From Anaeromyxobacteraceae bacterium (GTDB lineage Bacteria > Myxococcota > Myxococcia > Myxococcales > Anaeromyxobacteraceae): DNA of 9,539 nucleotides. Shown piece after piece: positions 5,800-9,539 of this stretch; the stretch's first letter is position 1; each line of letters starts with the position of its first letter. Location of the stretch: positions 1-9,539 of the forward strand of contig DAIEMM010000071.1 of NCBI GenBank assembly GCA_027349605.1, given 5' to 3'. A program made the position numbers and the translations under genes. The notes beneath the pieces are model-generated. The model had not been told where the DNA came from. It searched no databases and was given only the letters and a program-made list of their open reading frames with translations.

Positions 5800-7092
5800 T
5801 CACGCCGGGGGACGGCCCTCCCGCAGGGCGCGGACGCGGCGGACCCGGCGCCCGTCCGTTTCGCTGATGGTGAACCCCCAGTCGCGCCAGCGAAGCCGGT
5901 CCCCGCGGCCCGGGATGGCGCCGGCCAGCGCGACCAGGAAGCCGGCCACCGTCTCGTAGGTCCCCCGGGACGGGATGCCGGCCCCGGTGGCCTCGTTGAA
6001 CTCGGCGACCGGCGCGTCGCCGCGCACCAGGAAGCTCCCGTCGGGCAGGGCCTCCACCGCGCCGCCCTCGTCGGCGTCCCACTCGTCCTGGATCTCGCCG
6101 ACGATCTCCTCGAGCACGTCCTCGAGCGTGACCACCCCCATCACGCCGCCGTACTCGTCGACCACGATCATCATGTGCTGGTGCTTGCGCTGCATGGAGC
6201 GGAGCAGCACCTGGACCGGGGTGGACCAGGGCACGAAGGTGGGGGCCCGCAGGAGGTCGCTCAGCACGATCAGCTGGGGGTTGGCGAGCAGCGGCACCAG
6301 GTCGCGGGCGTGGAGGATGCCCACCACCTTGTCCAGGCTGCCCTCGTAGACGGGCACCCGCGAGTGCCCCTCCTCGGCGAGCCGCACGATGATCTCGGGC
6401 ACCGGCATGTGCACGTCGACGGCCATCACCTCGGTGCGCGGGACCATGATGTCGCGCGCCACCTTCTCGCGGAACTCCAGGACCCGGTGGATGAGCTCGC
6501 TGGTGTGGTCGGCCGGGTCGTGCGAGCGGGCGTGCGCTGCGAGCGCGCGCTCCACCTCCTCGATGGGCGGGAGCGGCAGCGTGAACCGCCCCGGCCCCCC
6601 GGCGAGCGGCGCGACCGCCATTCCCACCACCTTCGCCACCGGCGCGAGGACGGCGGTGACGGCGCGGACCGGCGGCGCGAGGAGGAGGGTGACCCGCTCC
6701 GGACGGATGGCGCCGGCGCGGCGCCCCGCCGAGGCGAGCCCCACGGTGAGGAGCGCTCCCAGCAGCACCGCACCCGCCACGGGGAGCGGGCGGGCTCCGG
6801 CCGGCAGCTGGGCCGCGGCGACGGCGAAGAGCGCCCCGGCCGAGAGGGAGGTCAGGGCCACGAAGAGCCGCATGCCGGCGGCCGTGCTCTCCGGGCGGGC
6901 GACGAGCCGCCCCAGCGCCCGTGCCCGCAACCCGGCCTCCGGATCGGCGGCCAGCTCCTCGGCCCGCGGGACCCCCAGTGCGGTGAGACCGGCCTCGAAG
7001 GCGGCGCCGAGCGCCCGCAGCGTCACCAGCAGGACGGCGGCGGCCGCGAGCTCCAGCGCAAGGCCGAGGGGGTCCTCCATCCCGGATGGCAT
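5800..7092 (-). CDS. CNNM/CorC-like membrane protein with CBS pair and CorC_HlyC domain
   Basis: The 430-residue product has a DUF21/CNNM-type membrane domain (about 10-165, hydrophobic stretches near 11-38, 74-96, 103-122 and 136-165). A CBS pair follows (IMVPRTEVMAVD at 215-226 through DEYGG at 312-316 and VTLEDVLEEIVGEI at 321-334). It ends in a CorC_HlyC domain (about 345-422). These proteins are implicated in Mg2+ efflux and resistance; hemolysin C is an old name for the family. The regulatory half is well conserved. The membrane half is not: the family's SGxExAL-type motif reads FEAGLTAL (32-39), and the GExxPK motif reads GLASAG (118-123), so ion transport is doubtful. I chose ATG at 7092 because GGGAG (7098-7102) lies 5 bases upstream; an in-frame ATG at 7080 is the alternative. 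It diverges from the hydrolase gene. Confidence 0.87.
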   Translation of the reverse strand: MPSGMEDPLGLALELAAAAVLLVTLRALGAAFEAGLTALGVPRAEELAADPEAGLRARALGRLVARPESTAAGMRLFVALTSLSAGALFAVAAAQLPAGARPLPVAGAVLLGALLTVGLASAGRRAGAIRPERVTLLLAPPVRAVTAVLAPVAKVVGMAVAPLAGGPGRFTLPLPPIEEVERALAAHARSHDPADHTSELIHRVLEFREKVARDIMVPRTEVMAVDVHMPVPEIIVRLAEEGHSRVPVYEGSLDKVVGILHARDLVPLLANPQLIVLSDLLRAPTFVPWSTPVQVLLRSMQRKHQHMMIVVDEYGGVMGVVTLEDVLEEIVGEIQDEWDADEGGAVEALPDGSFLVRGDAPVAEFNEATGAGIPSRGTYETVAGFLVALAGAIPGRGDRLRWRDWGFTISETDGRRVRRVRALREGRPPA

Positions 7093-7114
7093 AACATCTC
7101 CCGGGACCCACGCC
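7093..7114. promoter_or_regulatory. 22-bp divergent gap with a palindromic TCCCGGGA serving both ribosome-binding sites
   Basis: The whole intergenic space between the CNNM-like gene and the hydrolase gene is 22 bases. Its core TCCCGGGA (7099-7106) is a perfect palindrome. Read on the minus strand it gives GGGAG, 5 bases from the CNNM start; read on the plus strand it gives GGGA, 8 bases from the hydrolase start. No convincing -35/-10 pair is visible, so each promoter must lie inside the other gene or the transcripts start very close to the ATGs. Confidence 0.45.
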
Positions 7115-7765
7115 ATGCACGTCGACCTTCCAGGACCCGCCGGACGCATCGAGGGGCTCCTCGAGTCCCCGGAATCACCCCGCTTCGCGGCGCTCGTGCT
7201 GCACCCCCACCCCCTCTTCGGTGGGACCATGCACAACCACGCCACCTACCAGGTCGCGAAGGCCGCCCGGGAAGCCGGCGGCGCCTCGCTTCGCATCCAG
7301 TTCCGCGGCGTGGGGCTGTCGGAGGGGGTGCACGCGGGCGGTCCCGGCGAGCTCGCCGACGCGCGGGCCGCCCTGCTCTGGCTCTCCGGGCGGCTCCCCG
7401 CCCTTCCGCTCCTCGTGGGCGGGATGTCCTTCGGCTCCTGGATCGCGCTGCAGCTGGGCTGCTCCGACCCCGGCGTGCAGGGAGTCCTGGCCGTCGGCCT
7501 GGCGTCGCGCACCCTCGCGCTCGGGTTCCTCCCCGGGTGCCCGCGCCGCGTCGCGGCGGTCCAGGCCGCCGACGACGCGTTCGGCTCGGTGGAGGAGGTG
7601 ACCCGGCTCATGGCAGGACCCGCCGACCGGCGCCGGCTGGCCGTGGTGGCGGGCGCCACCCACCTCTTCCTCGAGGACCTGGCCGCCCTCCGGCGCGAGG
7701 CCGTGGCGGCCTGGGACTGGCTGGCCCAGGAGCCGGCTATCGCCCCGCGATCTGGATCCCCGTGA
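7115..7765 (+). CDS. Alpha/beta hydrolase of the short COG2945 type
   Basis: The product is 216 residues, soluble and without a signal peptide. The early block LHPHPLFGGTMHN (29-41) and FRGVGLSEG (63-71) are hallmarks of the small alpha/beta-hydrolase family COG2945. The nucleophile elbow is GMSFG (103-107) with Ser105. The likely acid is Asp154 in DAFG, and the catalytic His is His183 in GATHLF, so the triad appears complete. The family lacks a lid domain, and its natural substrate is generally unknown; an esterase or thioesterase role is plausible. The start is supported by the family-typical opening GPAGRIEGLLE immediately after the ATG. It is the only plus-strand gene. It diverges from the CNNM-like gene and its last 29 bases overlap the convergent pmbA gene, so the C-terminal tail (about 208-216) is probably variable. 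Confidence 0.88.
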   Translation: MHVDLPGPAGRIEGLLESPESPRFAALVLHPHPLFGGTMHNHATYQVAKAAREAGGASLRIQFRGVGLSEGVHAGGPGELADARAALLWLSGRLPALPLLVGGMSFGSWIALQLGCSDPGVQGVLAVGLASRTLALGFLPGCPRRVAAVQAADDAFGSVEEVTRLMAGPADRRRLAVVAGATHLFLEDLAALRREAVAAWDWLAQEPAIAPRSGSP

Positions 7766-9062
7766 AGAGCAGCGACGGGGTGCGCGTGGCCGAGTACCGG
7801 TACGGGTCGTTGCCCACCTCGGCGAGCTGGTTCCAGAGGTCGCGGAGGTTCCCGGAGGCGTTCATCTCGCCCACCGGCCCGGCGATCCTGCCGCCCTCGA
7901 CCCGGAAGCCCTGCACCCCGAGCGAGAAGTCACCCGTGGTGGAGTTGGAGTTGCCGCCCAGGAACCCGGTGACGAGCAGGCCGCGGCCCATCGCGGCGAG
8001 GAGCTCGTCGCGTCCCTGCGGGCCGAGGCGCCAGGCCAGGTTGGAGATGCGGGAGGTGGTCGGCGCCATGCCGAGCTTCCGGCCGTAGTAGGTGTCCACG
8101 TAGTAGCTGCGGAGCACGCCCTTCTCGATCACCGGGAACCTGCGGGCGGCGATGCCCTCCCCGTCCCAGAGGCGCGAGCCCAGCCCGCGCACCACGAAGG
8201 GGTCGTCGGCGACGTCGAGCCGGTCGCTCCCGATGCGCTCCCCGAGCTTCCCCTCCAGGAAGGAGCGCTTCTGCTGCAGCGACGACCCGGAGAGCGCGCC
8301 GAAGAGCGCGCCCACCAGCCGGCCCGCGGCCCGTGCGTCCACCACCACCGGCGAGACCGCCGACTCCCCCTTCACCGAGCCGATGCGGGAGAGGGCCCGC
8401 TCCGCCGCGCCGTGGCCGACGTCGGCCGGGTCTGGTAGGTCCGAGAGGAAGCGTGCGGTGGCCGCGTCCCAGTCCTCCGGGCGACGGCCGTCGGGGTCGG
8501 CGACGCTGACCTGGGCGGACACGCCGTGGTCGGTGCCGCGCCGCGCTCCCTCGAAGCCGTTGGAGGTGACGAAGACCCGCTCGGCGGAGGTGTCGCCCAC
8601 GCTGGCGGAGACCGAGAGGATGCGCTCCTTGCCCGGGACCGAGCGGGCCGCCTCCTCCACGGCCGCGACCGCCCTCCGCCGCGCGGTGGCGTCGAGCCGA
8701 TCGTGATCCGGGTCGGCGAGCTGCAGGTCCACGTCGGCGCGCCCGGCGTAGAGCGCCGGGTCGGGGAGCTTCCGGAAGGGATCGGGCGCGAGCGCTCGGG
8801 TGAGCGCCACGCCGTCCGCCACCAGCCGCTCGAGCGCCTCGGGGCGCAGGTCGCTCGTGGAGACCGAGGCGAATCGCCCGTCGACGTAGAGGTCCACGCC
8901 CAGCCCGCGGGTGGTGGCCTCGCTGGCGGTCTCCACCTGCCCGTCGCGCCAGGAGAACTCCACGTGGCGCGCCCGGCTGGCCGCGACGGCGGCGTCCTGG
9001 GCCCCGTGGCGCAGCGCCATCCGGACGGCCGCCCGCGCCGCCTCCAGCAGTTCTTCGCTCAC
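7737..9062 (-). CDS. pmbA: TldE/PmbA-type subunit of the TldD/TldE metallopeptidase
   Basis: This 441-residue cytosolic protein matches TldE (PmbA) in length. Family landmarks are the region at 244-259, where TldD carries its HExxxH zinc motif and here no such motif exists; KRSFLEGKLGERIGSD (265-280); DDPF (286-289); WDGEGI (299-304); and the C-terminal block GGNSNSTTGDFSLGVQGF through GEMNASGN (369-405). TldE is the partner without zinc ligands that helps form the heterodimer tunnel feeding unfolded peptides to TldD. In E. coli the pair completes microcin B17 maturation and degrades CcdA antitoxin. I prefer the GTG start at 9062, because GGAGG (9071-9075) lies 8 bases upstream. A TTG at 9068 would overlap the tldD stop as TTGA but leaves only 2 bases to the SD. 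It is clearly coupled to tldD. Its 3' end overlaps the hydrolase gene. Confidence 0.92.
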   Translation of the reverse strand: MSEELLEAARAAVRMALRHGAQDAAVAASRARHVEFSWRDGQVETASEATTRGLGVDLYVDGRFASVSTSDLRPEALERLVADGVALTRALAPDPFRKLPDPALYAGRADVDLQLADPDHDRLDATARRRAVAAVEEAARSVPGKERILSVSASVGDTSAERVFVTSNGFEGARRGTDHGVSAQVSVADPDGRRPEDWDAATARFLSDLPDPADVGHGAAERALSRIGSVKGESAVSPVVVDARAAGRLVGALFGALSGSSLQQKRSFLEGKLGERIGSDRLDVADDPFVVRGLGSRLWDGEGIAARRFPVIEKGVLRSYYVDTYYGRKLGMAPTTSRISNLAWRLGPQGRDELLAAMGRGLLVTGFLGGNSNSTTGDFSLGVQGFRVEGGRIAGPVGEMNASGNLRDLWNQLAEVGNDPYRYSATRTPSLLFTGIQIAGR

Positions 9063-9064
9063 GG

Positions 9065-9539
9065 TCAACCCCTCCCGCCGACGGTCATGGAGGAGACCCG
9101 CACGGTGGGGAGCCCCTGCGAGACCGGCACGCTCTGGCCGTCCTTGCCGCAGGTCCAGCCCCCCTCGTCGATGGCCAGGTCGCTCCCGACCATGTCCACC
9201 CTCTCGAGCGCCTTCGGGCCGTTGCCGATGAGGTTCACGTCCTTGATGGGCCGGGTGAGCCTGCCGTCCTCGATGAGCCAGCCGTTCTTCACGAAGAAGG
9301 TGAAGTCGCCGGCGCCGATCTGGACCTGGCCGTTCGAGAAGGTCTGGCAGTAGATGCCCCTCTTCACCGAGCGGAGGATCTCCTCCCGGTCGTGCGGTCC
9401 GGGCAGCATGTAGGTGGAGCGCATGCGGGGGAGCGGCGGGTGGCGGTAGCTCTCGCGGCGTCCGTTGCCGGTGGGCGCCACACCGTAGTGGCGGGCCGAG
9501 ATGGCGTCGTGGAGGTAGGAGGCCAGCACGCCGTTCTCG
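9065..9539 (-). CDS. tldD: TldD metallopeptidase, C-terminal third (5' end beyond the window)
   Basis: The reading frame is open to the right edge, giving 157 residues of an enzyme normally about 480 long. It closely follows the TldD C-terminus: GVAPTGNGRRES, the PLPRM...TYMLPG segment, GQVQIGAGDF, the LIGNG / MVGSDLA stretch, CGKDGQSVPV and the final TVGGRG. The HExxxH active site lies upstream and cannot be seen. TldD is the zinc-bearing catalytic subunit of the TldD/TldE heterodimer, a cytosolic peptidase of unfolded or modified peptides. It is transcribed just ahead of pmbA, with the stop codon 2 bases from the preferred pmbA GTG. The GTG codon at 9529 is an internal valine and not a start. 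No RiPP precursor or toxin-antitoxin gene is visible here. Confidence 0.93.
   Translation of the reverse strand, partial: ENGVLASYLHDAISARHYGVAPTGNGRRESYRHPPLPRMRSTYMLPGPHDREEILRSVKRGIYCQTFSNGQVQIGAGDFTFFVKNGWLIEDGRLTRPIKDVNLIGNGPKALERVDMVGSDLAIDEGGWTCGKDGQSVPVSQGLPTVRVSSMTVGGRG

Noticed and set aside
4174..8088. 1304-codon plus-strand open frame
   Set aside because: It is antisense to five well-supported genes and overlaps the hydrolase out of frame. The product is His/Gly/Arg/Glu-rich without domains, typical of antisense shadows in high-G+C DNA.

Overview
The window reads as chromosomal DNA of a very high-G+C deltaproteobacterium/myxobacterium (Myxococcota). It is probably an Anaeromyxobacter-like organism: codon third positions are almost all G or C, and the window holds a pomY-pomZ-pomX cell-division cluster, which I know only from myxobacteria. 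This assignment is inference from gene content, because no rRNA or other marker is present. Genes are packed tightly. I see no tRNA, rRNA, CRISPR array, insertion sequence or prophage gene, and no gene-free stretch over about 120 bases.

Region 1 (about 1-4150, minus strand) is the main interest. A promoter-like sequence at 4094-4122 precedes four closely linked genes in transcription order: pomY (TTG start; coiled coil, HEAT repeats, Pro-rich segment, C-terminal domain), pomZ (ParA-type ATPase), pomX (basic N-terminal peptide, Ala/Pro-rich linker, long coiled coil) and a guanine-deaminase-like gene. PomZ and pomX overlap by ATGA. In Myxococcus xanthus, PomX, PomY and PomZ form a cluster that diffuses on the nucleoid, finds midcell and stimulates Z-ring formation. 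The residues I recall as functionally important there are all present here: the PomZ Walker A residues, the hydrolysis Asp, the DNA-binding Lys, and PomX Lys13 and Arg15.

Region 2 (4153-7092, minus strand) carries, in transcription order, a CNNM/CorC-type membrane protein with CBS and CorC_HlyC domains, a small YciI-like protein, and a 12-TM major-facilitator protein. The MFS protein most resembles the MFSD1 family, whose animal member is a lysosomal dipeptide transporter. YciI and the transporter are 18 bases apart and probably cotranscribed. The CNNM-like protein keeps its regulatory domains, but its membrane domain has lost both family signature motifs.

Region 3 (7115-9539) contains a plus-strand alpha/beta hydrolase diverging from the CNNM gene across only 22 bases. 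It converges on, and overlaps by 29 bases, a minus-strand tldD-tldE (pmbA) pair encoding the TldD/TldE metallopeptidase. The tldD gene runs off the right edge, and only its last third is visible.
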